A DNA stretch of 10,827 nucleotides. Origin: an uncultured Eubacteriales bacterium (GTDB lineage: Bacteria > Bacillota > Clostridia > Monoglobales > Monoglobaceae). The translations under genes were made by a program, and so were the position numbers. Below the pieces are notes generated by a model. That model worked only from the letters and a program-made list of their open reading frames with translations. It did no database searches and had not been told where the DNA came from. The stretch spans positions 1 to 10,827 of the forward strand of contig CAJLFL010000050.1 of the NCBI GenBank assembly GCA_905205855.1, given 5' to 3'. Shown here piece by piece: positions 1-7,773 of the stretch (the first letter of the stretch is position 1; the number at the start of each line of letters is the position of its first letter).

Positions 1-773
1 TATCTTGCCGTGCAGTCCGGGATGTCCGGATTATCTATATCAGCATTTGAGTCCTTCCATGCCTGCCTCAGGTTGGTGTTTGTCTTGTATTTCTCTTTCA
101 GATATTTTGAAAAGTTCGTTTTAAAAGACTTGCTTAAATCTCCGTACACATTGTCATATTCCATGTCGGAGGTCTGCTCAAAGCCGCCGCTGTCAAAACG
201 ATTGCTTTTTGCAGTGTATTCGGTCGGAGTCATATAATACCATTCGCTTGTTCCGCCTGCTGCAAAAAAGAATCCGGCGATTCTGCTGCTGCACGGAAGC
301 TGCATTATTTTTTTGTAGATATCGGTCAGAGCGTTTCCGGCATCTGTGCGCCATTTTTCCGAACAAAGTGAATACATTGCAGGATAATCTGCTTCATATG
401 ATTCTGAAAAAAGATGAATCGGCTTTTTTATTCCATCGCTGTAGCACATGGTTTCATCAGGGTTGTCAATACACCAACTGACCGGAGGATGCAGACCGAT
501 GCGTACCATTATATAGGCATCGGGGACATTTTTAAGTAATTCATCGGCTTCGCGCCGAAACAGCTCAACGGCGCCCGGTTTCAGCCATTCTGTGTCGCAG
601 ATTAAAAAGAATATTTTTATGCCGCTTTTGCCGAGCTGCTTGAAGTATTCTCCGTCCAGAATAAGATTTGACTTGTTATTTGTGCGTACGGTCATCATCA
701 TCGGCGGATAAATCTTACCGTCTATACATATTGCCGGCGCGCCGTTGTGCCGTACCAATTCTGCTGTGCACAT
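1..773 (-). CDS. Clan GH-A (GH42-like) glycoside hydrolase, 3' end beyond the window
   Basis: The first 257 codons of an enzyme whose C-terminus lies beyond the left edge. The start at 773 is chosen because GGAGGG sits 8 bases upstream. The ATG at 778 is out of frame and reaches a stop after 18 codons. There is no signal peptide or membrane segment (it begins MCTAELVRHNGAPAICIDGK), so a cytoplasmic enzyme is likely. Features seen: a GIKIFF strand near residue 51; RIGLHPPVSW at 91-100 followed by NPDE at 104-107; AAGGTSEW at 171-178; and YLKEKYKTNTNLRQAW at 224-239. These resemble the TIM-barrel pattern of GH42-like beta-galactosidases, where a LNxAW-type segment follows the acid/base strand. 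E177 is the best acid/base candidate. The nucleophile would lie beyond the window, so activity and family cannot be settled. It has its own promoter behind the two-component system, which suggests it acts on the imported sugar. Family assignment is inference; that the gene is real is fairly certain. Confidence 0.75.
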   Translation of the reverse strand, partial: MCTAELVRHNGAPAICIDGKIYPPMMMTVRTNNKSNLILDGEYFKQLGKSGIKIFFLICDTEWLKPGAVELFRREADELLKNVPDAYIMVRIGLHPPVSWCIDNPDETMCYSDGIKKPIHLFSESYEADYPAMYSLCSEKWRTDAGNALTDIYKKIMQLPCSSRIAGFFFAAGGTSEWYYMTPTEYTAKSNRFDSGGFEQTSDMEYDNVYGDLSKSFKTNFSKYLKEKYKTNTNLRQAWKDSNADIDNPDIPDCTAR

Positions 774-806
774 ACCATGTTCCCTCCGGTATTGTTATTT
801 GTTTTT

Positions 807-835
807 ATTGTATCTGCTGTTGTTGTAAATGTCAA
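807..835 (-). promoter_or_regulatory. Sigma-A promoter of the GH42-like gene
   Basis: On the minus strand a perfect -35 TTGACA (835-830) and a -10 TACAAT (812-807) are separated by exactly 17 bases. Transcription would begin near 800, giving a leader of about 27 bases with the GGAGGG site before the start at 773. The first two bases of the -35 lie inside the base of the large inverted repeat at 834-885. Confidence 0.75.
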
Positions 836-885
836 TCACCTGATATTAGATATATATATATTTTTATATCTAATATCAGGTGATT
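834..885. repeat. Long AT-rich inverted repeat (21-bp perfect arms)
   Basis: The left arm 834-854 and right arm 865-885 are perfect reverse complements (outer part AATCACCTGATATTAGATAT), with a 10-base loop of T and A. It lies 6 bases past the response-regulator stop (892-894, minus strand) and touches the -35 of the next gene's promoter. As an intrinsic terminator in the minus direction it is poor, because the stem is followed by GACATTT rather than a U run. A T5 run exists only on the plus-strand side (884-888). It could be a weak or bidirectional terminator, a protein-binding operator, or both. Confidence 0.7.
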
Positions 886-891
886 TTTAAG

Positions 892-2427
892 CTATTTGGA
901 ATTGCGTGCAGCTATATTTTTATATTGGCGCGGAGTACAGCCGACAACTTTTTTAAAGGTAGAGAAGAAGTAGTTATAGCTTTTAAAGCCTACTGCGGAA
1001 TACAGAAACTTTATATCTACATTTTGCAGCAGAAGCTCTTTTGCTTTTTCTATTCTGAAATTTGATAAATAGTTTGAAACAGTGCTGCCTGTTTCTTCTT
1101 TAAAGACGGTGCTTAAATACGTTTCCGTTATTCCGATGCTGTCGGCAATCTGTTTAAGACCTATATCCTCGCTGTAGTGATTATGAATATAATCCTTTAT
1201 CATGGATGAATATTTTTGTTTGTGTGACAAGTTGCTGTTAATTGAAGATATTATAGAATGAAACAGAGTTTTATTCCACACAAGTATATCTGCTTTGGAG
1301 CAGTTGCTGTTTACGGCAAGATTAAGCTTAGTCAGCGTATCGCTCAGCGAGCGTATATCAAGGCTGAATTCCATGCACATTTTATTTGCAAGGGTTATCA
1401 GCTCGCTTACAATTATGTTCAGCGTAAGCTGCTGCTGCGGAATACGGTCAAATATTGATTCCAGAACCGAGTCAAGGCGGTCACAGCTGAGGGCCTGAAC
1501 AGCGGATATGATGTTTTTTTCATCATCAATGGAAAGCGAGGCAAAATCCTGCGGCTCGTTTTCGGTTTTGCCGACTATCGGCTTATCGCCAAGCATATGC
1601 ATTGCATCTTTATAACAGGCGTTTAATGAATACTCATCTGATGAAACACAGCTGATTCCCCATTGCAGAGTAAGGTCAAAAAACTTTTTTATTGAATAGT
1701 TTGCCTGTTTGATATAATTACGCAGGATTCTCATTATTTCAGATTCGGGAATATCGCCGAAGGGCATAAAAATAATGACCGTATCTGTTGAATCCTGAAA
1801 AATCACAAAACCGTTTAGGTTCTTTAAAATCTGGGATACCGTGTTGATTATATGGCGATAAAATGTTTGCATTTCACTTGATGAATGGACAAATTCAAGC
1901 AGGATATGACTGCTCAGTTTAACTGCGGCAACTACTGCGCCGTTAATTCCGCGGCTGCTGTCATTGCCGCGTATTTGCTCTATTATATTATGGCGGTACT
2001 GTTTTGCCTTTACATATTCATCATAGCTCATACTCAGATTGCTTTGCTTTTTCAGGTATGTTCCGGAAAGCTTATCGAGAAGTTTAATCAAAAGCTCAGG
2101 CGTAAGAAGATGCTTTAGGATATAGTCGCAGGCGTTTGCGGCAAAACATTCCTTGACATACTCAAAGTCGCTGTAGCTGCTCATTATAACGACCTTTGTA
2201 TCCGGATTATGTGCGTTGATATATTTTGCAAGCTCTACACCGTTTAAGACAGGCATACATATATCGGTAAAAACAACGTCAACGTGATTTGAATTGACAA
2301 AATCAATGGCATCGCTGCCGTTTGAAGCGGTACCAGCTATATGAAAGCCATAGTTTTCCCATTTGAGCATAGAGCACAGCTTATCCAGAGCAAGATATTC
2401 GTCGTCTACAACCAAAACCTGATACAT
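892..2427 (-). CDS. YesN-type response regulator (receiver + AraC HTH)
   Basis: A 511-residue cytoplasmic DNA-binding regulator, the partner of the kinase just upstream. The receiver domain spans about residues 1-120, with the acidic pair D8/D9, phospho-acceptor D55 (FTDICMP), S83 (VVIMSSYSDF) and K105. A central region of about 130-390 without a clear motif is typical of the long YesN-like regulators. An AraC/XylS two-helix-turn-helix domain covers about 405-505, with GLKQIADSIGITETYLSTVF and later FKSYNYFFSTFKKVVGCTPR, the usual second HTH and signature. The ATG at 2427 has AGGAGG 6-7 bases upstream, lying inside the last codons of the kinase gene. One base separates the kinase stop from this start, so translation is probably coupled. 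The likely target is the divergent sugar-import operon, and perhaps the downstream hydrolase. Family assignment is firm; the target is inferred from position. Confidence 0.95.
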   Translation of the reverse strand: MYQVLVVDDEYLALDKLCSMLKWENYGFHIAGTASNGSDAIDFVNSNHVDVVFTDICMPVLNGVELAKYINAHNPDTKVVIMSSYSDFEYVKECFAANACDYILKHLLTPELLIKLLDKLSGTYLKKQSNLSMSYDEYVKAKQYRHNIIEQIRGNDSSRGINGAVVAAVKLSSHILLEFVHSSSEMQTFYRHIINTVSQILKNLNGFVIFQDSTDTVIIFMPFGDIPESEIMRILRNYIKQANYSIKKFFDLTLQWGISCVSSDEYSLNACYKDAMHMLGDKPIVGKTENEPQDFASLSIDDEKNIISAVQALSCDRLDSVLESIFDRIPQQQLTLNIIVSELITLANKMCMEFSLDIRSLSDTLTKLNLAVNSNCSKADILVWNKTLFHSIISSINSNLSHKQKYSSMIKDYIHNHYSEDIGLKQIADSIGITETYLSTVFKEETGSTVSNYLSNFRIEKAKELLLQNVDIKFLYSAVGFKSYNYFFSTFKKVVGCTPRQYKNIAARNSK

Positions 2428-2428
2428 T

Positions 2429-4177
2429 TTATTCCTCCTGAGTATTTATATACGGAACTTTAATAATTACTGAAGTCTGAACTCCCGGAATCGGCAGAAT
2501 ACTCAAACCGTAATCCTCGCCGAAGGCAAGCTGTATGCGCTTGTTGACGTTGATTAAACCATAGTGTCCGCCGGGAATGCTGTTGTTTTTAAGCTGTTCG
2601 GTAAGCTCCGGCGGTGCGCCGTTTCCGTTGTCGGTAACGGTTATGTTTACATCATTGCCGACAACTGCCGCTTTGATAAAAATACGTTTGTTTACAACAC
2701 CGTTAAAGGCGTGTTTGATACAGTTTTCGACAATCGGCTGCAGAATCATTCTCTGGGTTTTGCAGCTTTCAAGTCCCGGCTCTATATCATATACAACATT
2801 TATTCTATCCAAAAACTTGCTTTGCATTACTTCGATATAATTTCTGATGTAATTAAGCTCCTCCGCAATATCGACAAGCTGATTGTCGGTGTTGATGGAA
2901 TAGTGCAGAAGATCTATAAGCGAGCATGTAAGCTCTCTTATAGGCTTGTCGTTGTGCAGACGCGCGAGAGATTCGATTGAGTTAAGCGCGTTGTATAAAA
3001 AATGCGGATTTATCTGAGATTTAAGCATATATATGTCACTCAGCCGTTTTTGTTCGGTCAGTTCACGGATTTCATTGAACTGACCGGAAATCTTTTCAAT
3101 CATATTGGAGATATTCTCGGATATTATTCCTATTTCATCAGACGAGCCTGTTTCAAAATTATAAGTACAGTCATTTATATCCTCAAGATTTACGGAATCA
3201 ATTTCGCTTGTAAGTCTGTGCAGCTTTTTTGAAAAGGCGTAGGATATAACGGCTGCAATAACAGCTGTAACAGCAAGCGTCAGTACAATAAACAGCATTG
3301 TGTATATTATAACCTTTCTGTACTCGGCGTCGATTATATCCTTGTCAAAAAAGGTTACGTTTGTCCAGCCTGTGTATGTGTTTTTCTGATAAGAAAACAG
3401 GTATGTTTTTTTATCAATACTTACTTCGCTCAGCGTACTGCTGTATTTTTGACTGCGCGAGCCTTCAAAAAGCTTGGATATGGTATCATCGCTTAAGCTG
3501 CTGTCATTTGAAAAAATCACATCTTCATTGTCCGTAAAGATAATTGTCCTCATAGAGCCGTTGATAGCGTTGGCGCCGAAAGAGGAAATATATACAGAGT
3601 TGCTGACATTTACAAGAACAATACCGATTACATCACGGCCGGACATTACCGCACATCCGACAGTAAGCTGCTTCTGCGAGGGTGAATAAGGCGATTCGCT
3701 GATGATATATCTGCATGTACCGCGTCCGTCCAGTATGTCTTTATACCAGCTTGACTGCATATAATCGGCAGGGGCGTATGCCTTGCCGGCAGAAATGGTT
3801 TTGCCGGTGTTGTCCGTTACTAAGATTCCGTCTAATGTTTTTGTATAAAGGTTAAGAAATTCATTTAGGTATGTGCGATAGCTGTCAGAGCCGTTCAAGT
3901 CACTGCCGCTGTAAGCCGAAACAGTGCTTTCGGAGGTCGCAATGCTTTGCACGAGCCGTGTTATTGTATACAAAGCCTCCTCAAACTTGTTGTTTGATCG
4001 GTTTATTATATCCGAAAGATGATATGTATAGCTTGTGTATATCAGATTGCTTGTGTTTGTGTACCACAAGGAGGTTGAAATGACAAAAGCCACCGTAAAT
4101 ACAACAAGAAGGATTATAAACAGCCTTGCGAATATACTGTGCTTAAAGTTGAATATGGTAGAAAAATTCTTCAGCAT
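2429..4177 (-). CDS. YesM-type sensor histidine kinase
   Basis: A 582-residue membrane kinase. Transmembrane helix 1 is at about 16-38, followed by an extracellular sensor of about 40-285 that resembles a Cache domain (SSWYKDIL near 142, GCAVMSGRDVIGIVLVNVS near 174). Helix 2 is at about 289-315, followed by a HAMP-like linker. The His_kinase segment has KSQINPHFLYNALNS with H392 as the phosphorylated histidine. The ATPase domain shows the N box PIVENCIKHAF (N485), the G1 box TDNGNG (D516) and the G2 box GGHYGLINVNKRI. All catalytic motifs are intact and the length is normal for the family. The start at 4177 has AGGAG 8 bases upstream. Such kinases usually sense extracellular carbohydrate or signals from a cognate binding protein, and the divergent importer operon fits this. 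The ligand is unknown. Confidence 0.95.
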   Translation of the reverse strand: MLKNFSTIFNFKHSIFARLFIILLVVFTVAFVISTSLWYTNTSNLIYTSYTYHLSDIINRSNNKFEEALYTITRLVQSIATSESTVSAYSGSDLNGSDSYRTYLNEFLNLYTKTLDGILVTDNTGKTISAGKAYAPADYMQSSWYKDILDGRGTCRYIISESPYSPSQKQLTVGCAVMSGRDVIGIVLVNVSNSVYISSFGANAINGSMRTIIFTDNEDVIFSNDSSLSDDTISKLFEGSRSQKYSSTLSEVSIDKKTYLFSYQKNTYTGWTNVTFFDKDIIDAEYRKVIIYTMLFIVLTLAVTAVIAAVISYAFSKKLHRLTSEIDSVNLEDINDCTYNFETGSSDEIGIISENISNMIEKISGQFNEIRELTEQKRLSDIYMLKSQINPHFLYNALNSIESLARLHNDKPIRELTCSLIDLLHYSINTDNQLVDIAEELNYIRNYIEVMQSKFLDRINVVYDIEPGLESCKTQRMILQPIVENCIKHAFNGVVNKRIFIKAAVVGNDVNITVTDNGNGAPPELTEQLKNNSIPGGHYGLINVNKRIQLAFGEDYGLSILPIPGVQTSVIIKVPYINTQEE

Positions 4178-4216
4178 AGCTGTTTCTCCTTTATAATATA
4201 CTCTTTAGTAAATCAT

Positions 4217-4222
4217 ATTATA
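4217..4222 (-). promoter_or_regulatory. Candidate -10 box of the kinase/regulator operon
   Basis: A perfect TATAAT on the minus strand, about 40 bases upstream of the kinase start. With a 17-base spacer the -35 would be TTTTCT at 4245-4240, which is poor and lies within the A-rich direct repeats. The promoter may therefore be weak or regulated by whatever binds those repeats. Confidence 0.4.
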
Positions 4223-4230
4223 AGTTTATA

Positions 4231-4280
4231 AAAAAATCAAGAAAAAATCGTTAAAATCGAAAAATATTATAGTAAATTCG
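4231..4280 (+). promoter_or_regulatory. A-rich direct repeats, candidate operator for the AraC-type regulator
   Basis: Repeated short motifs: AAAAAATC at 4231-4238, AAAAAATCG at 4242-4250, AAAATCG at 4253-4259 and AAATTCG at 4274-4280. The last two start 21 bases apart, two helical turns, the usual geometry of AraC-family sites. They lie roughly 45-75 bases upstream of the expected start of the importer operon and overlap the expected -35 of the kinase operon. The region is very AT-rich, so chance repeats are possible. Confidence 0.35.
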
Positions 4281-4311
4281 TAAAATATTGAAACATTTGT
4301 GTAAAAATAGA

Positions 4312-4320
4312 TGTTATACT
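4312..4320 (+). promoter_or_regulatory. Extended -10 promoter of the sugar-importer operon
   Basis: TGTTATACT combines an extended TGn element (4312-4314) with a -10 TATACT (4315-4320). The -35 position at a 17-base spacer is AACATT (4292-4297), far from consensus. TTGAAA at 4289-4294 is 20 bases away, too far for normal use. A good -10 with a weak -35 is the pattern expected of an activator-dependent promoter. Transcription would begin near 4327. Confidence 0.5.
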
Positions 4321-4340
4321 TATACAAAAGAACAAATAAG

Positions 4341-4383
4341 AAAGGAGCGTACTGCGGTAAATATATACAATATGCCGCAGGAA
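4341..4383 (+). promoter_or_regulatory. Shine-Dalgarno separated from its start by a hairpin
   Basis: A strong AAAGGAG (4341-4347) has no start codon at normal distance. Between it and the ATG at 4384 lies a hairpin: CTGCGG (4352-4357) pairs with CCGCAG (4375-4380), extendable by one U-G and one A-U pair. If folded, only 4348-4351 and 4381-4383 remain between the Shine-Dalgarno site and the ATG, a spacing of 7 bases. A second, weaker AGGA (4379-4382) stands 7 bases before the ATG at 4390 and lies partly in the stem. Confidence 0.45.
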
Positions 4384-5880
4384 ATGAAAATGAAGATTAA
4401 ATTTAACTGGAAACGAATAGCTGCTGCTGCGTTGGCAGGTGTGCTTGCGTGCAGTATGCTCAGCGGCTGTAAAAAAGGCGGAACGATAGGCAAAAATGAA
4501 ATTATGTATTATTTCTACGGAACGGAAGCGCCTGACACTGCAATGGTAATGGAAAAGGTCAATGAAAAGCTTAAAGAAAAGACCGGATATACTATAAAGT
4601 ATAAGTTTTTGACCTCTGACAACTATGACCTTGTTTTGTCATCGGGCGAAAAATACGACCTGATTTCCGCGCCTGACTACCTTAATTATTGGGAGAATTC
4701 AAAAAAAGGTGCTTTTGCGGCAATTACGGATGATGATTTGAAGAATAACGCTCCGTACATATGGGAAAACGGACAGGAATACTTAAAGCCGGTTAAGACA
4801 ACGGACGGCACATATTACGGTATACCGGGAATGAATAAGTATTCACCCAGCCGCTGCTATGTTGCACGCGGAGATTTGATGGATAAATACGGAATAGAAT
4901 CACTTGATACCGTAGATGATGTAGAAAGATACCTCGACGCGGTTGCAAAGAACGAGCCTGATATAATTCCGTTTGACATGCCCGGAACAAGCCCGTACTT
5001 TATGCTTAATATGTGGGCAAGCGACTGGGGCTGGGCGGCTGTAGGAACAATGAGCTTTGGCGAGCATGTTTACTTCCGCCTTGACGATCCGGACAGAAAG
5101 CTGTTTATTGCAGCTGAGCAGCCGGAAAGCAAGATGTTCTCTGAAAAGATGAAGAAGTGGATGGACAACGGATACTTCTCAAAGAGTGTTTTGTCAAACA
5201 AGACCTCAAGTGAGGATTCTTTTAAAAACGGAAGAAGTGCTCTTGCGTGGACGTCAAATCCGCAGTCATGCAACAATATCTGGAAGGAATTTCAGAAGGA
5301 TGACCGCAAGTCATGGGATGTACGTTTCTATCCGGTATATTCAAAATCACAGAGAATATATAACTACACCAATTCTATAGTTGCCGTATCGTCATTCTCC
5401 GACAAGAAGGACGATGCACTGAAGGTCGTAAACGCAATTTATGAGGATGAGGATTTATATCAGCTTTGGTCATTCGGCATAGAGGGCGTACATTATAAGA
5501 AATTGGGTGACGGCAAAAAGGAAACCCTTGTAACGGACAGATACTGGGGACCGACTGCGGGAATAGTCAATATGGCGTATAAGCTTGAGGATGAGCTTGA
5601 ATTCCCAGGTGCAGATGAACTTGTAGCAAAGCTTAAGAGCTTTGAGGTAAATGATCCGATTATAAACATGAACAAGGACTTTGAGGATTTAAGAGAAATC
5701 AAGCTTGCGCTTGACGAAGTATATAAGACATATACAACGCCGAGAATGTACGGTGCGGTTGATGATGCAGATGCAGCGCTTGAAAAGGAAATTACTGCTC
5801 TTAAAACCGCCGGAATTGACAAGTACAGAGATACTCTGCAGAAGCACCTTGACGAGTATGTCGCTAACTTGGACGAATAA
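4384..5880 (+). CDS. Sugar ABC transporter substrate-binding lipoprotein (LplA/LipO-like)
   Basis: A 498-residue extracellular solute-binding protein anchored by lipid. The signal peptide has basic KRIAAAALAGVLACSM ahead of the lipobox L-S-G-C, with the modified cysteine at residue 29. The C-terminal part, with LKSFEVNDPIINMN, a helical stretch, LKTAGIDKYRDTLQKHLDEY and the end ANLDE, matches the DUF3502-type end of LipO/LplA-like binding proteins, which are usually about 500 residues. It delivers a sugar, probably an oligosaccharide, to the two permeases that follow. The start is uncertain: ATGs at 4372, 4384 and 4390 are in frame. 4384 is chosen because a hairpin would place AAAGGAG 7 bases away, while 4390 has a linear AGGA at 7 bases. 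An upstream TTG at 4288 is rejected because it precedes the promoter. It is the first gene of the operon; 21 bases separate it from the next start. Confidence 0.92.
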   Translation: MKMKIKFNWKRIAAAALAGVLACSMLSGCKKGGTIGKNEIMYYFYGTEAPDTAMVMEKVNEKLKEKTGYTIKYKFLTSDNYDLVLSSGEKYDLISAPDYLNYWENSKKGAFAAITDDDLKNNAPYIWENGQEYLKPVKTTDGTYYGIPGMNKYSPSRCYVARGDLMDKYGIESLDTVDDVERYLDAVAKNEPDIIPFDMPGTSPYFMLNMWASDWGWAAVGTMSFGEHVYFRLDDPDRKLFIAAEQPESKMFSEKMKKWMDNGYFSKSVLSNKTSSEDSFKNGRSALAWTSNPQSCNNIWKEFQKDDRKSWDVRFYPVYSKSQRIYNYTNSIVAVSSFSDKKDDALKVVNAIYEDEDLYQLWSFGIEGVHYKKLGDGKKETLVTDRYWGPTAGIVNMAYKLEDELEFPGADELVAKLKSFEVNDPIINMNKDFEDLREIKLALDEVYKTYTTPRMYGAVDDADAALEKEITALKTAGIDKYRDTLQKHLDEYVANLDE

Positions 5881-5901
5881 AGCTGAAAGGAGCATTTAAA
5901 A

Positions 5902-6867
5902 GTGCCTGACAATTTTGACGCTAAAAAAACTAAAGACAAAAAGAATTCGCACTTTTCAAATTTTACGCATGAGTTTAAGAAAAACAAAATATTGTTTTTG
6001 ATGCTTGTGCCCACGCTGATTTTGGTTTTTGTATTTTCGTATATACCTATGGGCGGAGCAATAATAGCTTTTAAGGATTACCGATTTGACCTCGGAATCC
6101 TTAAAAGTCCGTGGGTAGGACTTAAAAACTTCACCTATTTTGTAACTTCGGGCAAGATGTGGTCGCTTACGATAAACACCCTGTCATATAACATTGTGTT
6201 TATAGCAATAGGTGTTATTACAAGAATCCTGATGGCGATTTTTATATTTGAAATGTGTACCAATATATATAAGAGATTTCTGCAAAGTGTAATGATGCTT
6301 CCGTACTTTTTATCATGGGTTGTTATCGGCGGACTTACTTACAACCTTTTGAACTATGAGTTCGGTACAATCAATAATCTGCTTGCTTCACTCGGAGTTG
6401 AACGCTGGAATGTCTATAATGACGCAGGCGCGTGGAAGTATATATTCACAAGTGTATCCGTATGGCAGGGACTCGGCTACGGAATGATATTCTATCTGGC
6501 GGCGCTGACCGGAATCAATCCGGAACTGTATGAGGCGGCATATCTTGACGGTGCAGGTCTGATGAAACGTATAAGATATGTCACAATACCGCTTATCATG
6601 CCGACAACCATAATTCTGCTGCTGCTCAGTCTGGGCGGAATATTAAAGGGAAACATGGATATGTTCTATCAGCTGGTCGGCAACAATCCTAATTTGTATG
6701 AGGCAACGGACGTTATTGATACATATGTATTCCGTACCCTTACAACCTTAAAGGACTTCACCGTTACATCGGCGGCAGGACTTTATCAGCAGGTAATCGG
6801 TCTTGTACTTGTACTTGCAGTCAACGGAATAGTCAGAAAGATAGACAACGATTCTGCAATATTTTAA
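5902..6867 (+). CDS. Sugar ABC transporter permease, LplB-like
   Basis: A 321-residue inner-membrane permease. A hydrophilic N-terminus precedes LFLMLVPTLILVFVFSYIPM, then further membrane helices at about 93-120, 128-150, 183-205, 230-250 and 290-310, six in all. The sequence FSYIPMGGAIIAFKDYRF near residue 45 is typical of the LplB group. The cytoplasmic EAA loop that contacts the ATPase is at 211-230 (EAAYLDGAGLMKRIRYVTIP) and is well conserved. The start is GTG at 5902 with AAAGGAG 9 bases upstream; there is no better ATG. It forms a heterodimer with the next gene product. The 15-base gap to that gene supports one transcript. Confidence 0.95.
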   Translation: MPDNFDAKKTKDKKNSHFSNFTHEFKKNKILFLMLVPTLILVFVFSYIPMGGAIIAFKDYRFDLGILKSPWVGLKNFTYFVTSGKMWSLTINTLSYNIVFIAIGVITRILMAIFIFEMCTNIYKRFLQSVMMLPYFLSWVVIGGLTYNLLNYEFGTINNLLASLGVERWNVYNDAGAWKYIFTSVSVWQGLGYGMIFYLAALTGINPELYEAAYLDGAGLMKRIRYVTIPLIMPTTIILLLLSLGGILKGNMDMFYQLVGNNPNLYEATDVIDTYVFRTLTTLKDFTVTSAAGLYQQVIGLVLVLAVNGIVRKIDNDSAIF

Positions 6868-6882
6868 GAGAGGGGGAGCAAT

Positions 6883-7758
6883 ATGAAAAAATCAACAGAA
6901 GAAATTGTATTTAATATAGTTGCACTTACAATAACGACATTGTTTGCTCTCGCTTGTCTTTTGCCGATAGTGCTTACCATATCCGGCTCGTTTACATCAG
7001 AGAGGGCAATATATCAGGGCTTAAAGCTGATACCGGCTGAATTCAGTACGGCTGCGTATAAAATGATATTAAAAAATCCGGGCGAAATGCTCAACGCATA
7101 TAAGGTTACTCTTATAATAGTTGCTGTCGGAACATGCCTCGGACTGATACTTACAAGTATGACAGCGTATGTGTTATACAGAAAGGACTTTAAGTACCGC
7201 AACGCATTTTCGTTTTATTATTTCTTTACAACGCTGTTTGGCGGCGGTCTGGTGCCGGGATATATAGTTACCTGTGCGCTCGGACTGAGAAACACATATA
7301 CGGTACTTATTATAACAGGTGCCTTCAGTGTGTTTAATATGATAGTAATGCGTACATACTTTACGGGTAATATACCGCAGGCTTTGGTAGAATCGGCAAA
7401 AATAGACGGTGCAAATGACTTTAAGATTTATACATCTATAGTTATGCCGTCCGCAACGCCGATTCTGGCAACGATAGGCTTGCTTCTGGCACTGGCATAC
7501 TGGAACAACTGGAATACGGCTATGCTGTATATAGACGATAAGAATTTGTATCCTTTGCAGTATTATTTGTATAGGATATTCCAGACAACGCAGATGAGTA
7601 CGATTATGGCAGAGGCAGGTGTGAATACACAGCAGGTTCCGCAGGAGGGCTATAAGCTTGCCATGACGGTATTCACTATGGGCCCGGTAATACTGTTTTA
7701 TCCGTTTGTTCAGAAATACTTTGTTGCAGGTGTAACAGTCGGAGCGGTAAAGGGATAA
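6883..7758 (+). CDS. Sugar ABC transporter permease, YtcP/LplC-like
   Basis: A 291-residue inner-membrane permease, the second half of the channel. Membrane helices are at about 10-33, 72-98, 108-130, 138-158, 190-205 and 262-280. The EAA-type loop is at 170-189 (ESAKIDGANDFKIYTSIVMP). The C-terminus QKYFVAGVTVGAVKG is the usual ending of this family. The start ATG at 6883 has GGGGAG 5 bases upstream. No ATP-binding subunit is encoded in the window. Related importers in Bacillota commonly use a shared MsmK/MsmX-type ATPase encoded elsewhere, and that is assumed here. Confidence 0.95.
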   Translation: MKKSTEEIVFNIVALTITTLFALACLLPIVLTISGSFTSERAIYQGLKLIPAEFSTAAYKMILKNPGEMLNAYKVTLIIVAVGTCLGLILTSMTAYVLYRKDFKYRNAFSFYYFFTTLFGGGLVPGYIVTCALGLRNTYTVLIITGAFSVFNMIVMRTYFTGNIPQALVESAKIDGANDFKIYTSIVMPSATPILATIGLLLALAYWNNWNTAMLYIDDKNLYPLQYYLYRIFQTTQMSTIMAEAGVNTQQVPQEGYKLAMTVFTMGPVILFYPFVQKYFVAGVTVGAVKG

Positions 7759-7773
7759 CAGGAGGAAGATTAT

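Noticed and set aside
776..778. Minus-strand ATG as the start of the GH42-like gene
   Set aside because: It is in a different frame and reaches a TAG after 18 codons; the ATG at 773 has better spacing and continues the long frame.
2564..2980. 138-residue plus-strand frame
   Set aside because: Fully inside the kinase gene on the other strand, whose ATPase motifs are intact.
4296..4328. Inverted repeat TTTGTGTAA...TTATACAAA around the -10 of the importer promoter
   Set aside because: There is one mismatch in nine in a very AT-rich stretch, and it overlaps promoter elements that explain part of it; too weak to call an operator.
4288..4383. TTG start for the binding protein at 4288
   Set aside because: It lies upstream of the predicted promoter, has no ribosome binding site, and would put 32 residues before a normal lipoprotein signal sequence.
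5493..6014. 173-residue Ser-rich reading frame on the minus strand
   Set aside because: It lies antisense to the binding-protein and permease genes, has low-complexity serine runs, and shows no ribosome binding site or recognisable motif; it is a shadow frame.
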